Shown here piece after piece: positions 38,459 to 46,618 of a DNA stretch of 64,000 bases (position 1 is its first letter; every line of letters starts with the position of its first letter). This stretch comes from Verrucosispora sioxanthis (GTDB lineage: Bacteria; Actinomycetota; Actinomycetes; Mycobacteriales; Micromonosporaceae): positions 248,001 through 312,000 of the forward strand of contig NZ_SAIY01000003.1 of the NCBI RefSeq assembly GCF_010560025.1, in the 5' to 3' direction. Both the position numbers and the translations under genes were made by a program. Under the pieces are notes generated by a model that did no database searches, was not told the origin of the DNA, and was given only the letters and a program-made list of their open reading frames with translations.

Positions 38459-38872
38459 GTGGTTGATAAGTCTTCGACCGTGGAGCCCTCCGCCGACGAC
38501 GTGCTCGCCGCCGACCTGCTGCGCGGTCACACCGACACGATCGTGCTGGGGCTGCTGCGCCGCACCGACAGCTACGGCTTCGAGATCTTCAAGCGGATCC
38601 GGGACCGCACGGGCGGCCGCCACGAGATCAAGGAAGCCACCCTGTACGCCAGCTACCGCCGGCTCGCCCGGGACGGGCTGATCGAGTCGTACTGGGGCGA
38701 CGAGACCCAGGGCGGCCGCCGCAAGTACTACCGGATCACCGACGCCGGACGTGCGGTCTACCGCCGCAACGTGGCGGCCTGGTCTCTGACCCGCGACCTC
38801 ATCGACACCCTGCTCGACCTGGCCGACCGTGCCGGCCACCCCGACGAAACGACCGGAGGGCAGTCCGCATGA
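38459..38872 (+). CDS. PadR-family transcriptional regulator
   Basis: 137 aa. The winged helix-turn-helix runs from LLRGHTDTIVLGLLRRTDSYGFEIFKRIRDRTGGRHEIKEATLYASYRRLARDGLIESYWG (read in parts) to GGRRKYYRITDAGRAVYRR, the PadR wing. The C-terminal helix WSLTRDLIDTLLDLADR is the dimer interface. GTG 38459 has no ribosome site and lies at the expected start of transcription. Its stop overlaps the ATG of the next gene (ATGA), a permease-prefix protein, the standard partner arrangement. Confidence 0.93.
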   Translation: MVDKSSTVEPSADDVLAADLLRGHTDTIVLGLLRRTDSYGFEIFKRIRDRTGGRHEIKEATLYASYRRLARDGLIESYWGDETQGGRRKYYRITDAGRAVYRRNVAAWSLTRDLIDTLLDLADRAGHPDETTGGQSA

Positions 38873-39768
38873 CCACCGCACGCTCCACCCACGACACCGC
38901 GCTGGACGTCCACCGGCTGCTCGACGAGGCGTTCGCCGGTGCCGAGATGAGCCCCGAACGGCAGGATCTCAAGGAGGAGATCCGGGCCAACCTGGTCGCC
39001 CGCGTCGGCGAGCTGGTCGACGCCGGCCGGTCCCCCGCCGCCGCCCGCGCGGCCATGGCCGAGCTGGGCGACCTCGGCCCGCTGTTGGACGCGGTACCGG
39101 CAGCCGGGCCGACCTCCAGCCACACCGAATGGGAGCGCCACCGAATCCGTCCGGCGGCCGGATTCCTGATTCGCACGGCGCTGCTCGCCGCGCTCGGCGT
39201 CACCGGAGTCGTACTCTTGGTGCTCACCGTGGCCGGCATCGCCGTACCGTCGGGTTGGTTGCTGGTGGCGGTGGCCGCCGTCGCGGTCGCGGCCGGGGCC
39301 GGCACCGCCGACGCGCTGTGCCAGGAGACCTCGACCAGCTACCCGATGCCGGCGGGGCGCGCCGGGGGGTATGGCGCCGCCGTCACCCTGGTGCTCGCCG
39401 GGCTCGGCGCCGGCTGGCAGTTCCTGACCGACGGCAGCGTTCCGTGGCTGGTCGGCGGGGCGCTCGCGGTGGTCGTGGCGGTAATGCTCTTCGCCTACCT
39501 CGGTGGCACCCAGACCAACCGGCACAAGCCGTGGGTGCTGAGCATGGAGGCGACCCACCGAGAAACGGTCGACGTGTTCACCCGGGACCCGGCCGCCGCC
39601 GCCCGGTTCGGGCTCTACGTGGCCACGCTCTGGTTGGTCGCGATCGCCACGTTCGGAGTGCTCAGCTTCACCGTCGGCTGGGCCTGGTCCTGGCTCGCGC
39701 CGCTCGGCGGTGTCGTGGTCATGCTGCTGATGCTGGCCCGCATGCAGTTCGGCCACCCCCGGCGCTGA
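38869..39768 (+). CDS. PadR-linked permease-prefix-domain membrane protein
   Basis: 299 aa. Residues 1-~80 form the soluble helical permease prefix domain (LDVHRLLDEAFAGAEMSPERQDLKEEIRANLVARVGELV, then SPAAARAAMAELGDLGPLL). Six or seven hydrophobic helices follow (IRTALLAALGVTGVVLLVL, WLLVAVAAVAVAAGAG, AAVTLVLAGLGAGWQF and others). Such proteins regularly sit behind PadR regulators and are thought to sense or respond to membrane stress; their function is not settled. Coupled to PadR by a 4-nt overlap. It converges with argS. Confidence 0.88.
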   Translation: MTTARSTHDTALDVHRLLDEAFAGAEMSPERQDLKEEIRANLVARVGELVDAGRSPAAARAAMAELGDLGPLLDAVPAAGPTSSHTEWERHRIRPAAGFLIRTALLAALGVTGVVLLVLTVAGIAVPSGWLLVAVAAVAVAAGAGTADALCQETSTSYPMPAGRAGGYGAAVTLVLAGLGAGWQFLTDGSVPWLVGGALAVVVAVMLFAYLGGTQTNRHKPWVLSMEATHRETVDVFTRDPAAAARFGLYVATLWLVAIATFGVLSFTVGWAWSWLAPLGGVVVMLLMLARMQFGHPRR

Positions 39769-39779
39769 ACTCCCGCTCC

Positions 39780-39838
39780 GTTGATCAAGAAGGTGAGATC
39801 GCCGACCGTCGAAACACGACGCGAACCTCTTGATCAAC
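39780..39838. repeat. Inverted-repeat element GTTGATCAAGA ... TCTTGATCAAC
   Basis: Eleven-base perfect arms (39780-39790 and 39828-39838) flank 37 bases. The element fills the gap between two convergent genes and can act as a bidirectional terminator. The long loop and the GATC-containing ends resemble short intergenic repeats found in actinomycete genomes. Only one copy is in this window. Confidence 0.5.
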
Positions 39839-39857
39839 AGGGCGAGCGCCACCGCGG

Positions 39858-41585
39858 TCACAGGTGGTCGGGGGTGGGGATGCCGAGCAGGTGCAGGCCG
39901 GTGCGCAGGGTTTCGCCGGTGAGGTGACACAGGGCCAGGCGGTTGCCGCGCCTCGGTCCGGTGGCACGCAGCACCGGGCAGTGCTCGTAGAACGTGGTGA
40001 AGGTCTGCGCCAGCCGGTACAGGTAGCCGCAGAGGCGGTGCGGCTCGTGACCGGCGACCACCTCGACGAGGGTGTCGGCGAAGGCGTCGAGGTCGAGGAT
40101 CAGCGCTTTTTCCGCAGGTTCCAGCGTCGCCGTCACGTCCACGGTGATGTCGCCGCCGTCGGCGGCGCGGGCCAGGATGGACCGGACGCGGGCGTGCGCG
40201 TACTGGAGGTAGACGCCGGTGTTGCCGGCCAGCGCTAGCATCCGCTCCGGGTCGTAGACGTAGTCCCGGGTCCGGTTGGTGGCCAGGTCGGCGTACTTCA
40301 CCGCGCCGATGCCGACCTGCCACGCCCGCTCGTCCAGGGCCGCCCCGGTCAGCCCGGGATTCTTCGCCGCGACCACCTCGCGGGCGCGGTCGACCGCCTC
40401 GGTGAGCAGGTCGACCAGGCGGACGGTGTCACCGGCGCGGGTCTTGAACGGCCGGCCGTCCGGGCCGAGGACGGTACCGAAGGCGACGTGCACGGCGGGC
40501 ACGGTCGGTGGCAGCCACCCGGCCCGCCGCGCGGTGTCGAAGACCATCCGGAAGTGCCGGGCCTGCCGGGCGTCGACCACGTACAGCAGCCGGTCGGCGT
40601 GCAGTTCGACGACGCGTTGCCGCAGCGCGGCCAGGTCGGTCGCGGCGTAGCCGAAACCACCGTCCCGCTTGCGGACGATAAGCGGCGTCGGCTCGCCGTC
40701 CGGGCCACGCAGGTCGTCGAAGAAGACGCAGAGCGCGCCGTCGCTGGTCACCGCGACTCCCCCGCGTTCGAGTTCGTCGGCGATCGCGGGCAGCGCGGCG
40801 TTGTAGGCGCTCTCCCCCACCGTGTCGGCGTCGGTCAGCCGCACGCCGAGCCGGTCGTAGACGTCGGTGAAGTAGCGGGTCGACTCGTCGACGATGTCCT
40901 GCCACGCGGCCACGGTGCTCGGGTCGCTGGCCTGCAACGCCACCACCCGCCGCCGGGCCCGGTCGGCGAACGCGGAGTCGGTGTCGAACTGCGCCCGGGC
41001 CAGCCGGTAGAGCGTGGCCAGCCGACCCATGGTGCCGGTGTCGCCCGGCACCGGTTCGGGGTGTTCGACCTGGTACTGGATGAGCATGCCGAACTGGGTT
41101 CCCCAGTCGCCGATGTGGTTGCGCCGCACGACGGTGCCACCGAGGTGCTCCAGGACCCGCACCAGGGCGTCGCCGATGACGGTGGAGCGCAGGTGCCCGA
41201 CGTGCATCTCCTTGGCGATGTTCGGCTGGGAGTAGTCGATGACGGTGGTTACGCCCGCCTCGGGGGTGCCGACGCCGAGCCGGTCATCGCCCACCCGGCG
41301 GGCGAGCTGCGCCAGCAGCGCCCGGTCGGCCAGCTCGATGTTGACGAAGCCCGGCCCGGCCACGACCGCCGTGGCCACGAGACCGTCCTCGGGCAGGTGG
41401 TCGACCACCTCCGCAGCGACCTGCCGTGGATTGCGGCGCAGCGTCCGTGCCGCCGCCAACACACCGTCGGCCTGGAAGTCGGCGTGCGCGGAGCGGCGGA
41501 GCTGCGGCGCGAGGTCCGCCATTCCCCGGCGGGCCGCGGCGGCGACGGAGTCGGACAACGACGAGGCCAGCGAGGGCACGGTCAC
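39858..41585 (-). CDS. argS: Arginyl-tRNA synthetase
   Basis: 575 aa class I synthetase that charges tRNA-Arg. The N-terminal Arg-specific domain (1-~105) is followed by the catalytic core with the HIGH motif as HVGH (128-131, in AKEMHVGHLRST), HIGDWGTQFGMLIQY and, in place of KMSKS, FKTRAGDTVRL as usual for this enzyme class. It ends with the DALR anticodon-binding domain (YLQYAHARVRSIL, FYEHCPVL, GIPTPDHL). GTG 41585 has AGGGAG upstream. It is not beside lysA/hom as argS commonly is in actinomycetes, so a second copy elsewhere is possible. Nothing in the catalytic motifs suggests loss of function. Confidence 0.96.
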   Translation of the reverse strand: MTVPSLASSLSDSVAAAARRGMADLAPQLRRSAHADFQADGVLAAARTLRRNPRQVAAEVVDHLPEDGLVATAVVAGPGFVNIELADRALLAQLARRVGDDRLGVGTPEAGVTTVIDYSQPNIAKEMHVGHLRSTVIGDALVRVLEHLGGTVVRRNHIGDWGTQFGMLIQYQVEHPEPVPGDTGTMGRLATLYRLARAQFDTDSAFADRARRRVVALQASDPSTVAAWQDIVDESTRYFTDVYDRLGVRLTDADTVGESAYNAALPAIADELERGGVAVTSDGALCVFFDDLRGPDGEPTPLIVRKRDGGFGYAATDLAALRQRVVELHADRLLYVVDARQARHFRMVFDTARRAGWLPPTVPAVHVAFGTVLGPDGRPFKTRAGDTVRLVDLLTEAVDRAREVVAAKNPGLTGAALDERAWQVGIGAVKYADLATNRTRDYVYDPERMLALAGNTGVYLQYAHARVRSILARAADGGDITVDVTATLEPAEKALILDLDAFADTLVEVVAGHEPHRLCGYLYRLAQTFTTFYEHCPVLRATGPRRGNRLALCHLTGETLRTGLHLLGIPTPDHL

Positions 41586-41993
41586 GGGTACTCCCTGGGA
41601 CGGGATGAGCGATCGTCACGAGGTGTGCCGGCCGCACAGCGGGTGCGGGCACGGCGGAAGGAACGCGCGGGTGAGCGGGACGACTATCGTCGTCGCAGGC
41701 GTGAGCGGCGGACGGTGCCGAGCACCCGTTCCATCTCCACCGCCTCGAACGCCGGGGCCGCGCAGCGGGCGCGGCCAGATGCCGGAAGTGTACGCGCCGG
41801 GCGGTGCGGACGGTGACCGGGTTTTGCGCGCCCGCGTCGTCGAGGCGTGGGGAAAACCCTGATTCCCTGGCCATGGCCACTGTCTAGGGTCGATTCCATG
41901 GCCCGACCCCTGGTCCGCGTCGGTATGGCCGGGTCTGACGCCGCAGCTCCGGTGCCGGTGGTTGGCGCCGTCCCGATCCGACGAGGAGTCCCG
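41586..41993. other. Divergent intergenic region argS / lipoprotein
   Basis: No gene is supported in these 408 bases; frames through it are Arg/Pro/Ala-rich without any family pattern. A TAGGGT -10-like box at 41885-41890 lies about 100 bp before the lipoprotein start. An in-frame ATG at 41898 just after it would extend the lipoprotein by 32 residues in front of its signal peptide, which I consider less likely. Confidence 0.4.
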
Positions 41994-43460
41994 GTGCGCA
42001 AGGTTGTTTCGGCTGTCCTCACCGTGGTCCTGGTGCTGGCCGCGCCCGGTTGCGGCGGCCGGTCCCCGGGTGATCCGGCCGCCGACGAGGACCCGTACAG
42101 CGAGTCCGCGCTGCGCTACGGCATGGCACCGGTGCCCCATCCCGACCTGACGTACCAGCCGGACGTGGTCCTCGTCGGCGGCGGCGGCCGCTCGGTCCGG
42201 TCGGTCACCGCCGACGGGTTGACCTGGCGGCTCGACGGTGACGCGCCCCGGGCCGACGACCTGGCTCCCGGGAAGGTCATGTTCGTCACCGGTCGTGGCG
42301 TCGGCCGGGTGCTCGACGTGCGGCGCGACGGGGGCGACCTGCTGGTCACGATCGGCCCGGTCACCGTGACCGACGTGATCCGCGACGGCACCCTGGAGCA
42401 GCGCGGCATCGCCATCGAGAACCCGGTCATCTACCAGGCCGGTGAACCGATCTGGGCGATGTCCGAGGAGGAGGCCGACGCCCTGGGCGCCACGCCCACC
42501 GGCCGCGCCGGGCGCGCCGGGCCGCCGCGGCTCGCCCCGCCGCCACCCCGGCCGAACCAGCCACCACCCGTACGCGGCGGCGGCGAGGTCAAGACGGTCG
42601 TCGCCAACTTCTCCACCGGTGTCAGCCTCAACGACGGCGCGGAGGTCAGCTTCAACTACCACCGCGACGGTACGAAGCTGTTCGGGCGGGCCGCGCTGAC
42701 CTTCGCCACGCCGGAGGCGGACTTCCACCTGAAGATCAGCGGCGGTTCGGTGACCCGGGCGGAGCTGTCGATCAGCGGCGGCTTCGGCATCCGTTACTCG
42801 TTCGAGGCTGGGCTGCGGGACGGGCAGAACATCCAGGCGGTGCTTCCCATCCCGGTGGATTTCAGCATCCCGATGGGCACGGTGCTCGGCGTACCGCTGG
42901 CGTTGACCATCAGCCAGACGGTGAAGGTCACCACCGCGTTCGGCGCGAAGGCGGGCACCATCAAGGGCAAGGGTGAGTTCTCCCTCGCCGGTTCGCTGGG
43001 TTACGGCTACGCCAACGGCACCTTCGGTCCGCAGGTCAGCAAGAACTTCAAGCGCAAGGAGAGTCTGATCAACTCGCTGACTGGAGTTCCGGTCGGGGTG
43101 ATGGGCCTGCTCATCGAGCATCAGGTCCGGTTCGACGTCGGGTTCAGCGCGTTCGTGCTCAAGGCCGGTCTGTTCTTCGAGGTGTCGACCGCGTACGGGA
43201 CGACGCTCGGATCGGCGCTGGGCGCGCCGCTGGCGGTCTGCCGGGGCGTGGGCATCGGCGTGCGGGCCTCGTACGGCGTCGGCTACACCATCCTGGCCCC
43301 GGTGGTGAACGTGATCAACAAGTTCCTCAGCCTGGTGAACATCAGTCCGATCGATCCCTCCGGCAAGCTGGGACCACCGCCGTTCGTCATCCACAGCGAC
43401 GAGGAGATCATCCCGCCCGGTACCAAGCTCTGCGGCACCCCGAAGCCGGCCGCCGGCTGA
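41994..43460 (+). CDS. Beta-rich lipoprotein of unknown function
   Basis: 488 aa. GTG 41994 has GAGGAG 6 nt upstream and opens the signal VRKVVSAVLTVVLVLAAPGC with a lipobox Cys at 20. Residues ~25-190 contain VRSVTADGLTWRLDGDAP and PGKVMFVTGRGVGRVLDV, a small beta domain. A Pro-rich linker (RLAPPPPRPNQPPPVRGGG) leads to a long C-terminal region of regular amphipathic strands (VVANFSTGVSLNDGAEVSFNY, LKISGGSVTRAELSISGGFGIRYSFEAG, FSLAGSLGYGYANG). It ends with two Cys. I do not recognise the family. The strand-rich, Gly-rich repeats resemble a beta-barrel or beta-solenoid more than an enzyme. It is monocistronic. Confidence 0.82.
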   Translation: MRKVVSAVLTVVLVLAAPGCGGRSPGDPAADEDPYSESALRYGMAPVPHPDLTYQPDVVLVGGGGRSVRSVTADGLTWRLDGDAPRADDLAPGKVMFVTGRGVGRVLDVRRDGGDLLVTIGPVTVTDVIRDGTLEQRGIAIENPVIYQAGEPIWAMSEEEADALGATPTGRAGRAGPPRLAPPPPRPNQPPPVRGGGEVKTVVANFSTGVSLNDGAEVSFNYHRDGTKLFGRAALTFATPEADFHLKISGGSVTRAELSISGGFGIRYSFEAGLRDGQNIQAVLPIPVDFSIPMGTVLGVPLALTISQTVKVTTAFGAKAGTIKGKGEFSLAGSLGYGYANGTFGPQVSKNFKRKESLINSLTGVPVGVMGLLIEHQVRFDVGFSAFVLKAGLFFEVSTAYGTTLGSALGAPLAVCRGVGIGVRASYGVGYTILAPVVNVINKFLSLVNISPIDPSGKLGPPPFVIHSDEEIIPPGTKLCGTPKPAAG

Positions 43461-43480
43461 CCGCGGTACCGGCGGTCCGG

Positions 43481-43951
43481 TCACCGGCCCGCGTCGGTGC
43501 CGAACCCGTCGAGGTCGACCCGCTCGTCGAGCGTACGCAGTTCCTGGAACACGGTGATGTGCAGGCCGGCCGGGGCATCGAGGCGGGCGTTGACCGAGTG
43601 CCACGGTGTGGTGGTGGGCGGTGCCACCGGCTCGGCACCGGCGGCGACCAGCCGATCGGTGGTCGCGGCCGTGTCGTCCACCTCGAACGCGACCCGGATA
43701 CTCGGCGCCACCTGGCGTCCGACCTCGACGTCGTCGATCATGCGCTTCTGCGCCGGGTTGGCGATCTCCAGCGTCGCCCGCCCGGCGTCCAGGATCACCA
43801 CCTGGGCGTCGTCCGCGCCCGAGTACGCGGCCTGCTCGGGCAGGCCGAGCACGTCGCGATAGAACCGCACCGCCGCCTCGTAGTCGTCGGCCTGCACCAC
43901 CAGCCGCAGCTGGCGGACCGTCGACGTGGACTTCTCGGATGAATCGGTCAC
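43481..43951 (-). CDS. VOC/glyoxalase-superfamily protein
   Basis: 156 aa. LRLVVQADDYEAAVRFYRDVLGLPEQAAYSG begins the first VOC repeat. IRVAFEVDDTAATTDRLVAAGAEPVAPPTTTPWHSVNARLDAPAGLHITVFQEL (in parts) is the second, ending with the TVFQE motif where Glu is a usual metal ligand. GTG 43951 with AGGGGA six bases upstream was preferred to GTG 43957, which would leave no spacing. It is on the same strand as, and just downstream of, marR (63 nt), so it may be in the MarR transcript. Confidence 0.9.
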   Translation of the reverse strand: MTDSSEKSTSTVRQLRLVVQADDYEAAVRFYRDVLGLPEQAAYSGADDAQVVILDAGRATLEIANPAQKRMIDDVEVGRQVAPSIRVAFEVDDTAATTDRLVAAGAEPVAPPTTTPWHSVNARLDAPAGLHITVFQELRTLDERVDLDGFGTDAGR

Positions 43952-44014
43952 TGCCACTCCCCTGTGCCGTCGGGTGGTGCCGACGCCGGCACCACCGGCA
44001 ATGCTGCGTCACGC

Positions 44015-44464
44015 TCAGTCGGGCAGGTCGGCGATCCGGGTCGAGATCGCGCGCAGCATCGCGAGTTCGTCGGCGCTCACGTGCGCCAGAAAGCGAGATC
44101 GCACCGACACGACATGGTGCGGCGCCGCCTGTTCGAGGACGGCGAAGCCGTCATCGGTCAGGTGCAGCAGACAACCACGGGCGTCCTGCGGATCCGGCTC
44201 CTTGTCGATGAGTCCCCGGGCCTGCATCCGCGCGGCGTGGTGGGACAGGCGGCTGCGCGACCACTCCATCTTGGCAGCCAGCTCCCGGAGTTCCCAGCGG
44301 CGGTCGGGTTTCTCCGACAGCGTGCTCAGCACCTCGTAGTCCGCGGCGGACAGTCCCGAGTCGCGGGCCAGGTCGCGGCCGATCCGGGCGGGCAACGCGA
44401 CGAGCAGCCGCCGGAAGGCTCGCCACGCCTGCTCCTCGTCCGCGCTCAGCCAGGCGGTGTCCAT
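44015..44464 (-). CDS. MarR-family transcriptional regulator
   Basis: 149 aa. Central winged helix-turn-helix LSAADYEVLSTLSEKPDRRWELRELAAKMEWSRSRLSHHAARMQARGLIDKEPDPQDARGCLLHLTDDGFAVLEQ (in parts), flanked by dimerising helices. The D-x-R wing motif is present as DPQDARG. ATG 44464 was chosen because a promoter TTCAGT-17-TAGGGT would start transcription at it; a GTG at 44471-44473 overlaps that -10 box. It is divergent from the FMN reductase-GNAT gene and both promoters carry a TGAC-R-TGTCA palindrome, so it likely represses both. Confidence 0.93.
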   Translation of the reverse strand: MDTAWLSADEEQAWRAFRRLLVALPARIGRDLARDSGLSAADYEVLSTLSEKPDRRWELRELAAKMEWSRSRLSHHAARMQARGLIDKEPDPQDARGCLLHLTDDGFAVLEQAAPHHVVSVRSRFLAHVSADELAMLRAISTRIADLPD

Positions 44465-44484
44465 GTCGGTCACCCTACTCGTCG

Positions 44485-44526
44485 TTGACGTGTCACTGAA
44501 ATCGACCTACTGTCGTTGACATGTCA
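44485..44526 (+). promoter_or_regulatory. FMN reductase promoter with two MarR-type operators
   Basis: -35 TTGACG (44485-44490), 17 nt, -10 TACTGT (44508-44513), then ATG at 44521, 7 nt on, predicting a leaderless message. TGACGTGTCA (44486-44495) covers the -35 box and the perfect palindrome TGACATGTCA (44517-44526) covers the start codon. On the other strand the first site lies within the marR promoter spacer. Two related palindromes 31 bp apart, about three helical turns, suit cooperative binding by MarR dimers. Confidence 0.65.
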
Positions 44527-45639
44527 TCGAATGACTCCACCCCGCTCCGGGTCCTCGTCATCACCGCCAGCACCCGCCCCGGCCGGCTCGGGCCCGCGAT
44601 CACCGACTGGTTCGTGCGGACCGTCCGGTCCGACGCCGCTTCCGACGCGATCACCGTCGACGTCGCCGACCTGGCCGAGGTCGCGCTGCCGTTGCTCGAC
44701 GAACCGGAGCATCCCGCCAGCGGCAGCTACCGACACGAGCACACCCGCCGCTGGAGCCGCACCGTCGCTGCGGCCGACGCTTTCGTGGTGGTGACGCCCG
44801 AGTACAACTTCGGCATGCCGGCGGTGCTCAAGAACGCCTTCGACTTCCTCTATCACGAGTGGGCGTGGAAGCCGGTGGCCTTCGTCAGCTACGGCAACAC
44901 CTCGGCCGGCACCCGGTCGGCGCAGATGGCGAAGCAGGTCGTCACGACGCTGCGGATGATGCCGATCGGCGCGACAGTCGCCCTGCGCATCGCGGACAGC
45001 GTCCACGCCGGTCAGGTGGCCGGCTCCGCAACGCTCGACGACGCCGCCCGCGCGCTGCTGATCGAGCTGAGCCGGGTGGCCCGCGCGCTGCGTCCCCTGC
45101 GCGGTGGAAACGACCCGACGGACGTCGACGGACCGATCGCCGGCCTCACGCTCCGCGAGGCCCGCCCCGACGACATGGCGGAACTGCTCGTCCTGCAACG
45201 GTGCTGCTGGGTCCAGGAAGCCATCGCCAACGACACCCTCGACCTGGCACCGCTGCGGGAGAACCTCGCCGACCTACGGGCGTCGATGGCGACGTGGCGG
45301 TGGTGGTGCGTACGCCACGACGGTCGCCTCGTCGCGGCGGTGCGCGCCCGGGCGCACCAGGGTGCCTGGCTGATCGGTCGCCTGATGGTGGCACCCGACC
45401 AGGCGGGCAACGGCATCGGCTCCTGGCTGCTGTCCTACGTCGAAGGACAGGCTCCCGGGGAGACCACCCACTGCACCCTCTTCACCGGCCACCGCAGCAC
45501 CCGCAACATCGGCCTGTACGAGCGCGCCGGCTACACCCGCGCCGCGACCGACGACACCCCACCGGACAGCGTGCGCCTGACCAAGCCACGCTCCGGTCAG
45601 CCGACCGGCGCTGTCCACCACGACGCGGGTGTGGTGTGA
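44521..45639 (+). CDS. NADPH-dependent FMN reductase fused to GNAT acetyltransferase
   Basis: 372 aa. Residues 1-~195 are a flavodoxin-like NADPH:FMN reductase: VLVITASTRPGRLGPAI binds the FMN phosphate, VVVTPEYNFGMPAVLKNAFDFL is the family signature, and SYGNTSAGTRSAQ completes the site. Residues ~205-355 are a GNAT domain: LTLREARPDDMAELLVLQRCCW, LIGRLMVAPDQAGNGIGSWLLSYVEGQ with the acetyl-CoA loop, then NIGLYERAGYTRA. The joint (ALRPLRGGNDPTDVDGP) is a short polar linker and there is no internal stop or frameshift, so it is a true fusion. ATG sits inside a MarR palindrome. It is followed after 9 nt by an amino-acid oxidase gene. Quinone or nitro-compound reduction plus acetylation of an amine product is conceivable. 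Confidence 0.92.
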   Translation: MSSNDSTPLRVLVITASTRPGRLGPAITDWFVRTVRSDAASDAITVDVADLAEVALPLLDEPEHPASGSYRHEHTRRWSRTVAAADAFVVVTPEYNFGMPAVLKNAFDFLYHEWAWKPVAFVSYGNTSAGTRSAQMAKQVVTTLRMMPIGATVALRIADSVHAGQVAGSATLDDAARALLIELSRVARALRPLRGGNDPTDVDGPIAGLTLREARPDDMAELLVLQRCCWVQEAIANDTLDLAPLRENLADLRASMATWRWWCVRHDGRLVAAVRARAHQGAWLIGRLMVAPDQAGNGIGSWLLSYVEGQAPGETTHCTLFTGHRSTRNIGLYERAGYTRAATDDTPPDSVRLTKPRSGQPTGAVHHDAGVV

Positions 45640-45648
45640 TCTCCAGAC

Positions 45649-46593
45649 ATGAGGGTCCGGGTGCTCGGTGCCGGCGTCGTCGGTCTGACCAGCGCACTGC
45701 GCCTGGCGCGCGACGGCCATCACGTCGACCTGGTCGCCGCCCGGATGGGCGACGACACGACGTCGGCGGTCGCCGCGGCGCTCTGGTATCCCTACCGCGC
45801 CTATCCGGCGGCGGACGTGACCCGCTGGTCGGCGTCCAGCTACGCGACCCTGCGCGGCCTGGCCGACGATCCGCGCACCGGTGTGCGGATGCGCCTGGGG
45901 CGGGAGCTGTTCCGCCGGCCCGCACCCGAGCCGTGGTGGCGGGACGCGGTGCCGGAGCTGGCCCGGGCCACCGCGGCGAGGCTACCGACCGGCTACGCCG
46001 ACGGTTTCGAGCTGACCGTCCCGGTGGCGGACATGGCGGTGCACCTGCCCTGGCTGCTCGGCGAGGTGATCGCCGCCGGGGTCGCGGTCCGCTCCGGGCG
46101 GTTCGAGAAGCTGGCCGACGCCCTCGTCGGCGTGGACGTCGTGGTCAACTGCACCGGTCTCGGAGCCCGGGAGCTGGTCGGCGACGCCCACCTCACCCCG
46201 GTGCGGGGACAGGTGGTCGTCGTCGCCCAGTTCGGCCTGCGCGAGTGGGTGATCGACCAGTCCGATCCCGAGCAGCTGCGATACGTCGTACCCCGCGAGG
46301 ACACCGTGCTGCTCGGTGGCACCGCCGACGACGGCGACGAGGACCTGACCGTCCGGGCGGACACGGCCAGCGGCATCCTCGATCGCTGCGCCGACCTCGT
46401 ACCCGCGCTGCGCGACGCGCGAGTCCTCGGTCACCGGGTCGGCCTACGGCCCGGTCGGCCGAGTGTGCGGCTGGAGGCCGAGGTCACCGATCGCGGTCCG
46501 GTGGTGCACTGTTACGGCCACGGCGGAGCCGGCGTGACGCTCTCCTACGGCTGCGCCGAGGACGTGGCCCACCTGGTGTCCGGGCTGCGCTGA
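45649..46593 (+). CDS. FAD-dependent D-amino-acid oxidase
   Basis: 314 aa, near the usual 310-350 of DAAO. The N-terminal Rossmann motif VLGAGVVGLTSALRLARDGHHVDLVAA binds FAD. ALWYPYRAYP matches the DAAO substrate/FAD loop, VVNCTGLGARELVGD is the second FAD contact, and RQ/RGQ (LTPVRGQVVVV) is typical. C-terminal VGLRPGRPSVRLE supplies the carboxylate-binding Arg region, and HCYGHGGAGVTLSYG is the DAAO signature. It oxidises D-amino acids to keto acids, ammonia and peroxide in the cytosol. Nine nt behind the reductase-GNAT gene, it is probably in the same MarR-controlled operon. Confidence 0.93.
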   Translation: MRVRVLGAGVVGLTSALRLARDGHHVDLVAARMGDDTTSAVAAALWYPYRAYPAADVTRWSASSYATLRGLADDPRTGVRMRLGRELFRRPAPEPWWRDAVPELARATAARLPTGYADGFELTVPVADMAVHLPWLLGEVIAAGVAVRSGRFEKLADALVGVDVVVNCTGLGARELVGDAHLTPVRGQVVVVAQFGLREWVIDQSDPEQLRYVVPREDTVLLGGTADDGDEDLTVRADTASGILDRCADLVPALRDARVLGHRVGLRPGRPSVRLEAEVTDRGPVVHCYGHGGAGVTLSYGCAEDVAHLVSGLR

Positions 46594-46618
46594 CCGGCTG
46601 GTCGTCGCGGCGGGGTCA

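Noticed and set aside
37991..38881. 296-codon minus-strand frame covering the PadR gene and the DUF6624 remnant
   Set aside because: Only the last 92 codons resemble a protein family; the first part is the antisense of the PadR gene, so it is not one real gene.
41616..44012. 798-codon minus-strand open frame across the lipoprotein gene
   Set aside because: No recognisable domain, Arg/Gly/Asp-rich shadow; the plus-strand frame has a ribosome site, signal peptide and lipobox. Only its far right end coincides with the VOC gene region, in another frame.
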